From positions 1 through 64,000 of the forward strand of contig CAIOCZ010000022.1 in the NCBI GenBank assembly GCA_903856805.1: a DNA stretch of 64,000 nt, written 5' to 3'. Below are positions 53,475-61,776 of this stretch, piece by piece. The position numbers were made by a program, and so were the translations under genes. The stretch's first letter is position 1; the number at the start of each line of letters is the position of its first letter. Source of the DNA: an uncultured cyanobacterium. GTDB lineage: Bacteria > Cyanobacteriota > Cyanobacteriia > PCC-6307 > Cyanobiaceae. A model generated the notes under the pieces. The model worked only from the letters and a program-made list of their open reading frames with translations, made no database searches and was not told the origin of the DNA.

Positions 53475-55706
53475 ATGGCGAGCCCTGTGGTGGTGACCTT
53501 TTTCTCGCTCCAGTTGCGCCGACTCGGTCGTGTTTTGCGGCCCCGTCGTCGCCCCCCCTGCGTGCTTCAGTATGACGCTGAGGACTGTGGTGCCGCCTGT
53601 CTCGCCACCATCTGCCAGACCCACGGCCAACGCCTGCCCCTGGCGCTCGTGCGCCAACGGGTGGGCACCTCCGCCCAGGGCACGACCCTGTTGGGCCTCA
53701 AACGTGGGGCCGACAGTCTTGGCTTTCAGGCCCGGCCCGCCAAGGCTGAACCGTCCGTGCTCGATCATCTTGAACAGGTTCCCCTGCCGGTGATCTGTCA
53801 CTGGCGCGGTAACCATTGGGTGGTGCTGCACGGCCGCCAGGGCAACCAGCTGCTGGTGGCCGATCCCTCCATGGGGCTGGTGCGATTGGATCGCAAAGCC
53901 TTCCTGGCCGGTTGGGATGACGGTGTGCTGCTGCTGCTCGACCCTGATCCCCTGCGCTTCCCCCCGGATCTTTCCGGCGACACTGTCACCCCATCAGCCC
54001 AGGGTCTCTTGGCCTTGGGCCGTTATGTGTTGCCATTTCGTCGTTTACTGCTGCAGGCTTTTGGCCTGAATTTATCCATCGGCTTTCTGGCCCTGGGGAT
54101 GCCGCTGCTGATGCAGATCCTCACCGATGACGTGTTGGTGCGGGGCGACGATCAGATGCTGATCAGTCTTTCCCTCGGCATCATGATGATGTTTGTGATG
54201 CGGGGCCTGCTGGAACTGCTGCAGGGAACCCTGGTGGGTCACTTCGGCCAGAAGGTGCAGTTGCAGATGATCCTGCACTATGGCCGCCATCTGCTGCAAT
54301 TACCGCTCAGTTATTTCGAAAGTCGTCGCAGTGGCGAGGTGGTGAGTCGCCTCGAAGATATCCAGCAGATCAATAAGCTCGTGGCCCAGCTGGCCCTCGG
54401 CCTGCCTGGTCAGTGCTGCATCGCCCTGGTCTCCTTGCTGTGGATGTGGACCTACAGCAGTGGCCTCACCCTGGCCGCGTTGGTGGGCTTTGGCCTCGTG
54501 ATCGGGGTCCAGGTGGTGGCGTTGCCCGCTCTCCATCGGCGCACCCAGGGATTGGTGGTGCAATCCGCCGATAACCAGGGGTTCCTGGTGGAAGTGTTCC
54601 GGGCCGCCACCCTGCTCAAAACCACTGAGGCCAGTGAACAGGCCTGGCAGCAGTTTCAGCGGGATTTCGGCCGCCTCGCCAATCTCTCCTGGACCGTCGG
54701 GCTGCTGGACCTCAAGCTGTCCTCGGTCACCGGGCTGCTGGGCAGCCTCACCAGCATCGGCTTGCTCTGGTACGGCAGTTCCTTTGTGCTCGCCAAGCAG
54801 ATGAGCATCGGCCAGTTGCTGGCCTTTAACGGCATGGGCAGCAATGTGCTGGTGTTCCTGGCTGCCATCGGTGGCCTCAGCCAGGAGCTGATCACCTCCC
54901 AGGTGGTGATGCGCCGCCTCAATGATGCCCTGGAGCATCCGGTGGAGGCCAGCGGCAACGCCCCGCGCCAGGAGGCCACCCTCAACGGCGACGCCGACAT
55001 CGTCTGCCGGGGGGTCACCTTTCACCATCCCGGTCGGCTGGCCCTGCTCGATGACCTCAATCTGCGCCTTCCCGGTGGGTTGACCACGGCGCTGATCGGC
55101 GAATCGGGCTGTGGCAAGAGCACCCTCACCAAGCTGATTGCTGGCCTCTATCCCTTGCAGCAGGGATCCATCGAGTATGGCCCCTTCAGCAGTCGGGATC
55201 TTTCCCTCGCCTGCCTGCGGCGGCAGGTGGTGCTGCTGCCCCAGGAGGACACCTTCCTCAATCGCTCGATCTTCGACAATTTTTTGTTTGCCTACCCCTG
55301 GCTCAGCTTCGATCAGGTGGTGAATCTCTGCCAGCTCACCCTGGCCGACGAGTTCATCCGCGACCTTCCCAATGGCTACGGCACGGTGTTGGGGGAATTC
55401 GGCGCCAATCTTTCCGGGGGCCAGCGCCAACGGTTGGCCCTGGCCCGAGCCCTGGCCAGTGATCCGCCGGTGCTGCTGCTGGATGAATCCACCTCGGCCC
55501 TGGATCCGGTGTTGGAGGCACGGCTGATGGATCGGCTGCTGCACCAGCGCCAGGGCAAGACCACCGTGATGGTCAGCCATCGGCCGGCGGTGATCCTGCG
55601 GGCCGATTGGATCGTGTTCATGGAGCACGGCCGGGTGCGGCAGCAGGACCGTCCCCAGGGTCTCCGCGATCACGTCCTCGTTGCCCCCTACCTCCAGGCC
55701 GCCTGA
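53475..55706 (+). CDS. C39-peptidase-containing ABC exporter
   Basis: Peptidase-containing ABC transporter that cleaves and exports peptides with double-glycine leaders. N-terminal C39 peptidase: Gln32, Cys38 (VLQYDAEDCGAACLA), His114 (GNHWVVLHG) and Asp130 (VADPSMG), all present. A six-helix membrane domain follows (GLNLSIGFLALGMPLLMQI onward), then the ATPase with Walker A GESGCGKST (about 542), LSGGQRQRLALARAL (about 645) and Walker B VLLLDEST. 743 residues, normal. It directly follows the second peptide and abuts the HlyD gene. Confidence 0.95.
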   Translation: MASPVVVTFFSLQLRRLGRVLRPRRRPPCVLQYDAEDCGAACLATICQTHGQRLPLALVRQRVGTSAQGTTLLGLKRGADSLGFQARPAKAEPSVLDHLEQVPLPVICHWRGNHWVVLHGRQGNQLLVADPSMGLVRLDRKAFLAGWDDGVLLLLDPDPLRFPPDLSGDTVTPSAQGLLALGRYVLPFRRLLLQAFGLNLSIGFLALGMPLLMQILTDDVLVRGDDQMLISLSLGIMMMFVMRGLLELLQGTLVGHFGQKVQLQMILHYGRHLLQLPLSYFESRRSGEVVSRLEDIQQINKLVAQLALGLPGQCCIALVSLLWMWTYSSGLTLAALVGFGLVIGVQVVALPALHRRTQGLVVQSADNQGFLVEVFRAATLLKTTEASEQAWQQFQRDFGRLANLSWTVGLLDLKLSSVTGLLGSLTSIGLLWYGSSFVLAKQMSIGQLLAFNGMGSNVLVFLAAIGGLSQELITSQVVMRRLNDALEHPVEASGNAPRQEATLNGDADIVCRGVTFHHPGRLALLDDLNLRLPGGLTTALIGESGCGKSTLTKLIAGLYPLQQGSIEYGPFSSRDLSLACLRRQVVLLPQEDTFLNRSIFDNFLFAYPWLSFDQVVNLCQLTLADEFIRDLPNGYGTVLGEFGANLSGGQRQRLALARALASDPPVLLLDESTSALDPVLEARLMDRLLHQRQGKTTVMVSHRPAVILRADWIVFMEHGRVRQQDRPQGLRDHVLVAPYLQAA

Positions 55707-56990
55707 ATGATGGACGACAGCTCAAGCCTCCAAGTCGGTTCCACTCCCCTTGCCCCCACGCCCAAGGCCGTCGCCCCGCCAGCGGCCATCACCGTGCCGG
55801 GGGCCGTCGCCCCGCCGCCGCCACCGCTCGCCCCGGGCGGCGACGAGTTCCTCCCCGGACCTGGGCCCTGGGCGGCCCAGCTGGGGAAGGCGCTGTTGGT
55901 GTTGATCAGCCTCAGTGGAGTGGCCCTGGTGGTGTGGCCCCTGAACGAAACGGTGCGGTCCAGTGGCGTGGTGCGTCCCGTCGGCGAAAACACCTCGGTG
56001 CAGAGCGAACTGGGGGGCACGGTGGCGGAGGTGTTGCTCCGCCCCAATCAGACGGTGGTGGCTGGCCAGCTCCTGGCGCGCCTGGATGCCAGCACCTATC
56101 TCGACACCCGAATCCAATTGCTGACCGAATTGGCCACCCTGCAGCGCCAGGCCCAGCAGGCCCGGGAGGAGCAACGCTCCCTGGAGGCCCAGGCCCAGGC
56201 CCTGGGCAGCCTTAGCACCGCCCTCACCGAAAGTTCCCGGCGGGGGGTGGACCAGGCCCAGGCCACCCTCGCCTTCGATCGCAGTGAATTGGGCCGCTAT
56301 CGCCAACTGCTGGAGAGTGGCGCCGTGCCCCGCAGTCTCGTGGATGAGAAACAGGCCCGCCAGATGGTGAGCCAGTCGGAGGTGCTCAAGGCGCTGCAGT
56401 CGGTGACCGAGGAGCGGGCCCGGGGCTTGAACGAGCTGGCCCGGCTGCGCCAGTCGGTGAGCCAGGCCCACACCTCCGCCGATGAACTCGACAAGCAGGT
56501 GGCCGAGCGCCGCACCCGGTTGGAGGAGGTGGAACGGGCGCTGCGCCACAGCGAGCTCCGATCGCCCCAGGCTGGATCGGTGCTGAGCACCACCCTGCGC
56601 CACCGCGGTCAGGTGATTCGCTCCGGGGAGGAGGTGGCCGTGTTGGCGCCGCTCAATCAACACCTGGAGGTGAAACTGCAGGTGCCGGCCCGCGACATCA
56701 GCCAGATCCGTCCCGGGCAGCGGGCCATGCTGCGGCTGTCCGCCTGTCCCACGCCGGAATACGGCGTGTTGCCGGCCCAGGTGCTCAGCCTCTCGGCCGA
56801 CACCTTGCCGGCGGCTGAGGGGCGTCAGGGGTCGTTCGAGCTGCTGCTGCGGCCGGAGCGCCGCCAGCTCCAGGGCCGCCAAGGAACCTGCCTGTTGCGG
56901 CCCGGCCTGGATGTGGTGGGCGACGTCCTGACCCGGCGCACCACCGTGCTGATGTATCTGCTGAATAAGTTGCGGCTGGGCACGGCCTGA
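55707..56990 (+). CDS. HlyD-family membrane fusion (adaptor) protein
   Basis: Periplasmic adaptor that links the ABC exporter to the outer membrane. A proline-rich N-terminus is followed by one membrane helix (GKALLVLISLSGVALVVW, about residues 62-84), then biotinyl-lipoyl-like halves (VRSSGVVRPVGENTSVQSELGGTVAEVLLRPNQTVVAGQLLARLD and LRSPQAGSVLSTTLRHRGQVIRSGEEVAVLAPL) around a long coiled coil (about residues 140-280). 427 residues. It starts the base after the exporter stop. The outer-membrane partner is not in this window. Confidence 0.92.
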   Translation: MMDDSSSLQVGSTPLAPTPKAVAPPAAITVPGAVAPPPPPLAPGGDEFLPGPGPWAAQLGKALLVLISLSGVALVVWPLNETVRSSGVVRPVGENTSVQSELGGTVAEVLLRPNQTVVAGQLLARLDASTYLDTRIQLLTELATLQRQAQQAREEQRSLEAQAQALGSLSTALTESSRRGVDQAQATLAFDRSELGRYRQLLESGAVPRSLVDEKQARQMVSQSEVLKALQSVTEERARGLNELARLRQSVSQAHTSADELDKQVAERRTRLEEVERALRHSELRSPQAGSVLSTTLRHRGQVIRSGEEVAVLAPLNQHLEVKLQVPARDISQIRPGQRAMLRLSACPTPEYGVLPAQVLSLSADTLPAAEGRQGSFELLLRPERRQLQGRQGTCLLRPGLDVVGDVLTRRTTVLMYLLNKLRLGTA

Positions 56991-57019
56991 CCACCCGCCC
57001 CCGAACGATCGCTCCGCCG

Positions 57020-57035
57020 GAGGCCCAAGGGCCTC
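57020..57035. terminator. Hairpin between convergent HlyD and sigma genes
   Basis: GAGGCCC-AA-GGGCCTC forms a seven-base palindrome embedded in an outer CCGGAG...CTCCGG pair, overlapping the sigma stop. Positioned to end transcription from both sides; no long T-run. Confidence 0.4.
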
Positions 57036-57891
57036 ACTCCGGGCTGAGCATGGGGGCGATCTGGCGGCGCAGCTTGAGCAGGGCCTGCTTTTCGATCCAC
57101 TGCACCTGGCCCTTTTTTAGGCCGGTGGCTTCCGCCACCTTGGCCATGGAGAGCGATTGGTCGCGGTTGTAGCGCAACTGGATCACCCGCCGCTCCTGGG
57201 GATTGAGCAGGTTGATCTTGTCGTGCAGCCAGCCGTAGTCATCAACGGGGTTGAGGGCTTGACCATCGCTGATCACATCGATCAGGTTGGATTCGTTGTC
57301 GTCGCCCCCAATGCGTTGATCCAGGGACAACAGATTGCAGCGATGACTGACTTCCAATACGAAGTCAATTCGTTCTTCGCTTTCCCCCAGGGCTTGGGCT
57401 ACATTTTGTTTGGTTAGAGGGGCGGAATTGGCGGCACGGATAGCGGTGGCACGTTTGGCAAGGTCGTTAATGTCTGCAGGAACTTTGATCGTTTGTGTGC
57501 GTTCTCTTAGGTAGCGATTAACCGCCTGTCGAATCCACCAGTAGCCGTAGGTGGAGAAGCGGTAACCGCGGCTTGGATCGAAGCGCTCAACCGCACGCAT
57601 CAGGCCAAGATTTCCAGCTTGTACTAAATCGAGGACGTCCACCTGGAGATGGATGATATGGCGGTTGCGACGCATGCAGATCATCACAACTAACCGCAGA
57701 TTTGCGCAGACCATTCGATGCATGGCTCGGCGTCCGCGCCTTTCCACAGCTCGACTGGGCTCCGTTTGAACCAGCCATTCCTGCACCAGGCTGGCCAGGT
57801 GAACTTCCTCCGCCGCCGTGAGCAGGGGGATGCGACCAATGTTGCGTAAATAGTCGCCGAGAGCGTCTTGCATCGATGACCTGTTTAACAA
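57034..57891 (-). CDS. Sigma-70 family sigma factor, group 2-like (right flank)
   Basis: Second alternative sigma factor, 285 residues. DALGDYLRNIGRIPLLTAAEEVHLASLVQEW (region 1.2), DLVQAGNLGLMRAVERFDPSRGYRFSTYGYWWIRQAVNRYLRER (region 2), DINDLAKRATAIRAA-type region 3, and RRVIQLRYNRDQSLSMAKVAEATGLKKGQVQWIEKQALLKLRRQI (region 4). It is related to the copy at 48899. The two sigma genes flank the peptide-export island. Confidence 0.94.
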   Translation of the reverse strand: MLNRSSMQDALGDYLRNIGRIPLLTAAEEVHLASLVQEWLVQTEPSRAVERRGRRAMHRMVCANLRLVVMICMRRNRHIIHLQVDVLDLVQAGNLGLMRAVERFDPSRGYRFSTYGYWWIRQAVNRYLRERTQTIKVPADINDLAKRATAIRAANSAPLTKQNVAQALGESEERIDFVLEVSHRCNLLSLDQRIGGDDNESNLIDVISDGQALNPVDDYGWLHDKINLLNPQERRVIQLRYNRDQSLSMAKVAEATGLKKGQVQWIEKQALLKLRRQIAPMLSPE

Positions 57892-57977
57892 CCCTCAGAT
57901 CATGTAGAAAGACCCCTCCGAAAATGGCAAAACTCATCGCATTTGCAGCGCCCTTGCCGAGTCTCCGGCCCCGATGC

Positions 57978-58628
57978 TCAGGCCGTGGCTCCCGCTAACA
58001 GCTCGATCAGCTCGGAGTCGGTCGGCTGGGTGAAATCCCTGAACCATCGTTTTCGTTGCCCCCCCGCGATCACCGGCCGCAGCACCACCAGATCGTCGGC
58101 CAGGTTGGCCACCAGATTCCGTCCGCGGCGATCGGCCATCGGCGTCGCCACCGTGATCGAGGCGGGATAGAGGCGCCGTAGGGAGGTGAGGGCTGCCGCC
58201 ATCGTCAGCCCGGAACGGATCCCCTCGTCCACCACGATCAGCCGCTGGCCCCGGAGGTCATGGGGCAGGGCATCGGCGAAGCAGAGCTGGAGCCGCCGCA
58301 ACTCCGCCTCCAGAACGTTCAGCAGCTGGAGATCCTCCGGGTCGGTGGCGCGTTGGCCCGCCTCGGGGCGATCCCGCGCCACGACGTTGCCGGGGGCCAG
58401 GGCCATCCGCGTTCTGGCGCCGTCGCCGCCCAGCCGCTGCACAGACCAGCTCGCCAGCGGCAGCCGCAACTCCCGCGCCAGCCCCGCCGCCACCACCAAG
58501 CCGCCGTGGGGGAGACCCAGCACCCGGGTGTCCCAGAGGCGGCCGCGGCAGTGCGGCAGCTTGACCGCCAGGGCCTGCCCGGCCCGGTTTCGATCCGGCC
58601 AGGGAGCCCTCAAGTCCATGCGCCCCAT
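57978..58628 (-). CDS. Phosphoribosyltransferase, copy 1
   Basis: Type I PRTase fold protein. LWDTRVLGLPHGGLVVAAGLARELRLPLASWSVQRLG and LIVVDEGIRSGLTMAAALTSLRRLYP; the PRPP loop carries VDEGIRSG rather than the usual VDDGIATG. C-terminal LADDLVVLRPVIAGG. The start is one of clustered GTG/ATG codons (58631/58628); 58628 gives 216 residues. Related to copy 2 at 60909. Substrate unknown. Confidence 0.82.
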   Translation of the reverse strand: MGRMDLRAPWPDRNRAGQALAVKLPHCRGRLWDTRVLGLPHGGLVVAAGLARELRLPLASWSVQRLGGDGARTRMALAPGNVVARDRPEAGQRATDPEDLQLLNVLEAELRRLQLCFADALPHDLRGQRLIVVDEGIRSGLTMAAALTSLRRLYPASITVATPMADRRGRNLVANLADDLVVLRPVIAGGQRKRWFRDFTQPTDSELIELLAGATA

Positions 58629-58698
58629 CACTGCCCTCCCTGGTTCTGGTTCCAGCCTGACGGGGGTGGGCCTGGCTGTGCGCTGCGGGGCTAGGGGG

Positions 58699-58926
58699 TT
58701 ATTGGGGCCGGACAGCTCCGGCCTTGTCGCAGCTGCCGGCCTTTTCCAAGGTGGATCCCGTCGCCGTCTTGAGGCGGCACATGTAGGAGATTTTTTTGGC
58801 GTTGTTTTCGATCTTCTGCCAGTAGTAGCCCTTGGCTGGCTTGCCTTCGGCCAGCACCTTGGCGCTGCCTGGCAGTGCGGCCAGGCCGATCATCAGTCCC
58901 AGGGCGATCAATCGCAGGCTGTTCAT
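58699..58926 (-). CDS. Small secreted hypothetical protein
   Basis: 75 residues with a signal peptide (MNSLRLIALGLMIGLAALPGSAKVLA) and a short mature part, GKPAKGYYWQKIENNAKKISYMCRLKTATGSTLEKAGSCDKAGAVRPQ, with two cysteines that could form a disulfide. No family recognised. It lies on the same strand as PRTase copy 1. Confidence 0.6.
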   Translation of the reverse strand: MNSLRLIALGLMIGLAALPGSAKVLAEGKPAKGYYWQKIENNAKKISYMCRLKTATGSTLEKAGSCDKAGAVRPQ

Positions 58927-59112
58927 GGGGTGGAAGCCATCGGCCCCTCCCTGATAGCTCCTTCTTGGATCGGAGGCCAGGGGCGTGGCGTTCCGGGGCA
59001 GGGCCCCTGGCCGAGGGGTGGCGCAGGGATGCGCTGCCGATGGGGCAGTTGCGAACGCTGGACCGGCGGGGGGTGCTCCGCTCGTTAGACGGAGAGTCCA
59101 GGCGCGGCATTG

Positions 59113-59787
59113 ATGGGTGGGATCGAGACGGGCACGGCTCGGCTAGCGCTACCGCTGGCGGGGGTGGATCTCGCGGCCAGCCTGATCTTGCCCGCGGCCG
59201 CCCGCGGCCTGGTGTTGGTGGCCGACGGCGAGGCCGCCGACCTGCGGCCCGGCTGCGGTCCGCTCCTGGCCCGGATCCTCCATGAGGCCGACCTGGCCAC
59301 GTTGCTGGTGGAGTTGAGCACCGAGGGAGAACGGGGCGCCCCGCCGGTTGGCACCAGCGAAACGGCCGACATCGCCCGCCTCAGCACCCGGCTGATCGCC
59401 GCCATCGACTGGCTGGGCCAGCATCGGCCGATCGCCTCCCTTCCCCTGGGGCTGCTGGGGGTCCGGCGCGGCGCCGCCGCCGTGTTGCAGGCCGCCGCCG
59501 AGCGCCCCGGCGCGGTGCTGGCGGTGGTGTCCTGGAATGGACGGCCCGACCTGGCCTTCGATGCCCTGGCCCGCATCGTCAGCCCCACGTTGCTGATGGT
59601 GGGGGGGGAGGACGTGGATCTTCTGGAGTTGAACAGCTGGGCGGCGGCACGGCTGCAGGCCCTCCATCAGATGACCGTGCTGTCGATGGACCGACCCCGC
59701 CCAGAGGGCGAGGAGGTTCAGGGCCAGGCCGCCGCCCGCCAGGCCCGTGACTGGTTTCTGCAGCAGTTGCCCCGGGCGGCGCATTGA
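59113..59787 (+). CDS. Dienelactone-hydrolase-like alpha/beta fold protein, nucleophile apparently lost
   Basis: 224 residues with the layout of the alpha/beta hydrolases often fused to or next to PRTases. The elbow reads LGLLGVRRGAAAVLQAA, arginine where the GxSxG serine should be, and the C-terminal histidine region is not recognisable; the acid region VGGEDVDLLELN is present. I infer a non-catalytic (binding) role. ATG 59113; the track's TTG at 59110 is one codon upstream. It sits between PRTase copies 1 and 2. Confidence 0.7.
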   Translation: MGGIETGTARLALPLAGVDLAASLILPAAARGLVLVADGEAADLRPGCGPLLARILHEADLATLLVELSTEGERGAPPVGTSETADIARLSTRLIAAIDWLGQHRPIASLPLGLLGVRRGAAAVLQAAAERPGAVLAVVSWNGRPDLAFDALARIVSPTLLMVGGEDVDLLELNSWAAARLQALHQMTVLSMDRPRPEGEEVQGQAAARQARDWFLQQLPRAAH

Positions 59788-59874
59788 ATCGCTCCTGAAC
59801 CGTCGCTGCCGCAGCCAACACCATCGTCGCGGCGATGCCGCCGCCATCGTTTTGGCCTGCTTCCCGGGCGCCGC

Positions 59875-60354
59875 ATGCTGTCCGCCGTACCCCTCCCGGA
59901 TGCTGCTGTCATGCCCTGTTTCGCTGAGTCCCTCGCGGCCCCCGTCGCCCTGCGGACCGCCCTGCTGGCGGCCCTGTTCCTGCCCCTGCTGTCTGCACCA
60001 GGCCAGGCCGGAGGGTTGGAGGCTCGCCTGGGGATGAAGGATCTCAACAGCCGCACCATGGAAACGATCACCGACGGTTTCCGGGAACTCCACCAGGAGG
60101 GCAGCTCCCGGTCCAGCTGGAGTGGTGAGACCAGCAGCGAGAACGTCCATCAGGAGCTCAAGTTGAGCCTGGATGCGGATCCGACCTTCAAGGACCTGGA
60201 GCTGCGGCTGACGGGCGGCAGTATTTCCACCCTGATGCGGGCCGAGGGGGAGGACCGCAACAGCCGCGATGCCCTGGTGCGTGAGCACTACACCGGCACC
60301 ACCACGGTGGAGGAGCGCACGATCGAGAACTCCACCTTCGGCGGCACGTTCTGA
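59875..60354 (+). CDS. Secreted hypothetical protein
   Basis: 159 residues; a signal peptide runs through VALRTALLAALFLPLLSAPGQAGG. The mature part is hydrophilic and charged, DLNSRTMETITDGFRELHQEGSSRSSWSGETSSENVHQELKLSLD, then TGGSISTLMRAEGEDRNSRDALVREHYTGTTTVEER. No family recognised. Followed after nine bases by another secreted protein gene, so probably an operon. Confidence 0.6.
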   Translation: MLSAVPLPDAAVMPCFAESLAAPVALRTALLAALFLPLLSAPGQAGGLEARLGMKDLNSRTMETITDGFRELHQEGSSRSSWSGETSSENVHQELKLSLDADPTFKDLELRLTGGSISTLMRAEGEDRNSRDALVREHYTGTTTVEERTIENSTFGGTF

Positions 60355-60363
60355 GGTAGGAAG

Positions 60364-60999
60364 ATGGCCGGAATCGCAGACCAATTCACCGACCAAATGC
60401 GCAATGGGATGGGGCGGTTTCGGCGGCTCGGAGTGCTATTCGCTCTGCTGGGCCCGTTGGGCGCCCCCGCTGGCCTGGCCCAGGCCCTAGGCGGCAGCAA
60501 TGCCGCCAGCAGTGGCTCCGGGGCCGAGGCGAGTGCCATGGGCAGTGCCTCCAACTCCCAGCTGAACAGTTCCGAAAGTCGTTCCTTTGGAGGGAATAAC
60601 AACAGCTACCAATACAACACCGAATTCGGTCAGGCTTCCGAATACGGGTTCAGCGCTCGCCAGGTGCGCTGCGAGGGTCCGCGGGCCTTCGTGGGGGGCT
60701 GGGCCGATCCCCAGGCGGATTACTGGTATGGCGGGCAATTGCAGGGCAACAACAGCTGGGAGATGCGGGGCGGTGCCGGCGTGGTGGTGCCCTTCGGCTC
60801 CCTGAACCAGACCTGCCAGGCGATGAGTCGACTGTTGGAGCAGCAGCTGCGCTTCGATACGGCCGTGGGGGTGGTGAAGGCCTGCCAGGGCCTGCGCCGC
60901 AGCGGCGTTCAGTTCGACCCCTCCCTGCTGGCGGCCTTCCCGCCGTTGGCGGCCTGCCAGGCGATGGCCGCCCTGCCGGTGGCGGGCGCCCCACCGTGA
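60364..60999 (+). CDS. Secreted hypothetical protein
   Basis: 211 residues with a signal peptide (GVLFALLGPLGAPAGLAQA). Mature part: serine/alanine/glycine-rich start (GGSNAASSGSGAEASAMGSASNSQLNSSESRS), then NNNSYQYNTEF and a more ordered region with four cysteines (QVRCEGPRAFVGG, NQTCQAMSRLL, VKACQGLRR, AACQAMAAL). Good ribosome site (AGGTAGGAAG). Its 3' end overlaps the convergent PRTase copy 2 by 91 bases. Function unknown. Confidence 0.6.
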   Translation: MAGIADQFTDQMRNGMGRFRRLGVLFALLGPLGAPAGLAQALGGSNAASSGSGAEASAMGSASNSQLNSSESRSFGGNNNSYQYNTEFGQASEYGFSARQVRCEGPRAFVGGWADPQADYWYGGQLQGNNSWEMRGGAGVVVPFGSLNQTCQAMSRLLEQQLRFDTAVGVVKACQGLRRSGVQFDPSLLAAFPPLAACQAMAALPVAGAPP

Positions 61000-61697
61000 G
61001 CACCGCGCCCGGCCCTCGCCGCCGGTCCGTCGCGGAGGGCAGGTTGGAGGCCATGGCGCGCCAACAGCTGGATCACATCGTCGTCGTCCAATTGATCGAA
61101 GCGTCGGTACCAGCTGCCCACGGCCTCCAGCCCCTCCACCACCGCCAACGCCTCCAGCCGTTCCGCCAGGGGAGCCAGGGTGGAGATCACCCGCCGGTCC
61201 AGCACGGGCACCGCCAGGATCAGGCCGGCCGGCTGAAGCTGCCGCAGCGACCGCAGGGCCGCCTGGGCCGTGAGGCCGGTGGCGATGCCGTCATCCACCA
61301 CCACCAGCCAGCGGTGGCGGAGCGTCTCCGGTGACGGATCGGCGTAGGTCCGCTGGCGCCGTTCCAGTTCCGCCTGTTGCTCCGCCAGCAGCCGCTGCTG
61401 CTGGGCCTGGCTCAGCCCCAGGCGCCGCACGCTCTCCTCATCCCACAGCACCCATCCCCCCGGGGCCAGGGCACCGATGGCGTATTCCGGCTGGCTGGGA
61501 TGGGCGAGTTTGCGCACCGCCCAGGTGACCAACGGCAGCTGCAGCTCCTGCGCCATCGCTGCCGCCACGGCCACGCCCCCCCGCGGCAACGCCACCAGGG
61601 TGGTGGTGGCACCCTGGCCGCGGTGATCCGCCAGCCGCGCGGCCAGGGCGCGTCCGGCCTCCTGGCGATCGGTCCAGAGGGGGCGCGATCCGGTCAT
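60909..61697 (-). CDS. Phosphoribosyltransferase, copy 2
   Basis: PRTase fold. RPLWTDRQEAGRALAARLADHRG, TLVALPRGGVAVAAAMAQELQLPLVTWAVRKLAHP and the PRPP loop LVVVDDGIATGLTAQAALRSLRQL, canonical. ATG 61697 preferred over the track's 61754; 262 residues. The C-terminal AARAGRGAHGGAPATGRAAIAWQAANGGKAASREGSN tail is low-complexity and lies within the 91-base overlap with the convergent secreted protein, so the true end may matter. Confidence 0.83.
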   Translation of the reverse strand: MTGSRPLWTDRQEAGRALAARLADHRGQGATTTLVALPRGGVAVAAAMAQELQLPLVTWAVRKLAHPSQPEYAIGALAPGGWVLWDEESVRRLGLSQAQQQRLLAEQQAELERRQRTYADPSPETLRHRWLVVVDDGIATGLTAQAALRSLRQLQPAGLILAVPVLDRRVISTLAPLAERLEALAVVEGLEAVGSWYRRFDQLDDDDVIQLLARHGLQPALRDGPAARAGRGAHGGAPATGRAAIAWQAANGGKAASREGSN

Positions 61698-61776
61698 GGC
61701 CACAGGGTGCCGGGGGATGTGCTCCCATGCTGGGCAGGGCGATCGCGGCTGCATGGCCCCGGCGGGACGATGCCCG

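Noticed and set aside
54300-55673. 457-residue minus-strand ORF over the ABC exporter
   Set aside because: Shadow of the exporter, which has complete catalytic and ATPase motifs.
49821-57910. ATGTAGAAA shared upstream of both sigma genes
   Set aside because: The nine-base match lies 83 bases before one start and 11 before the other, so it is probably chance.
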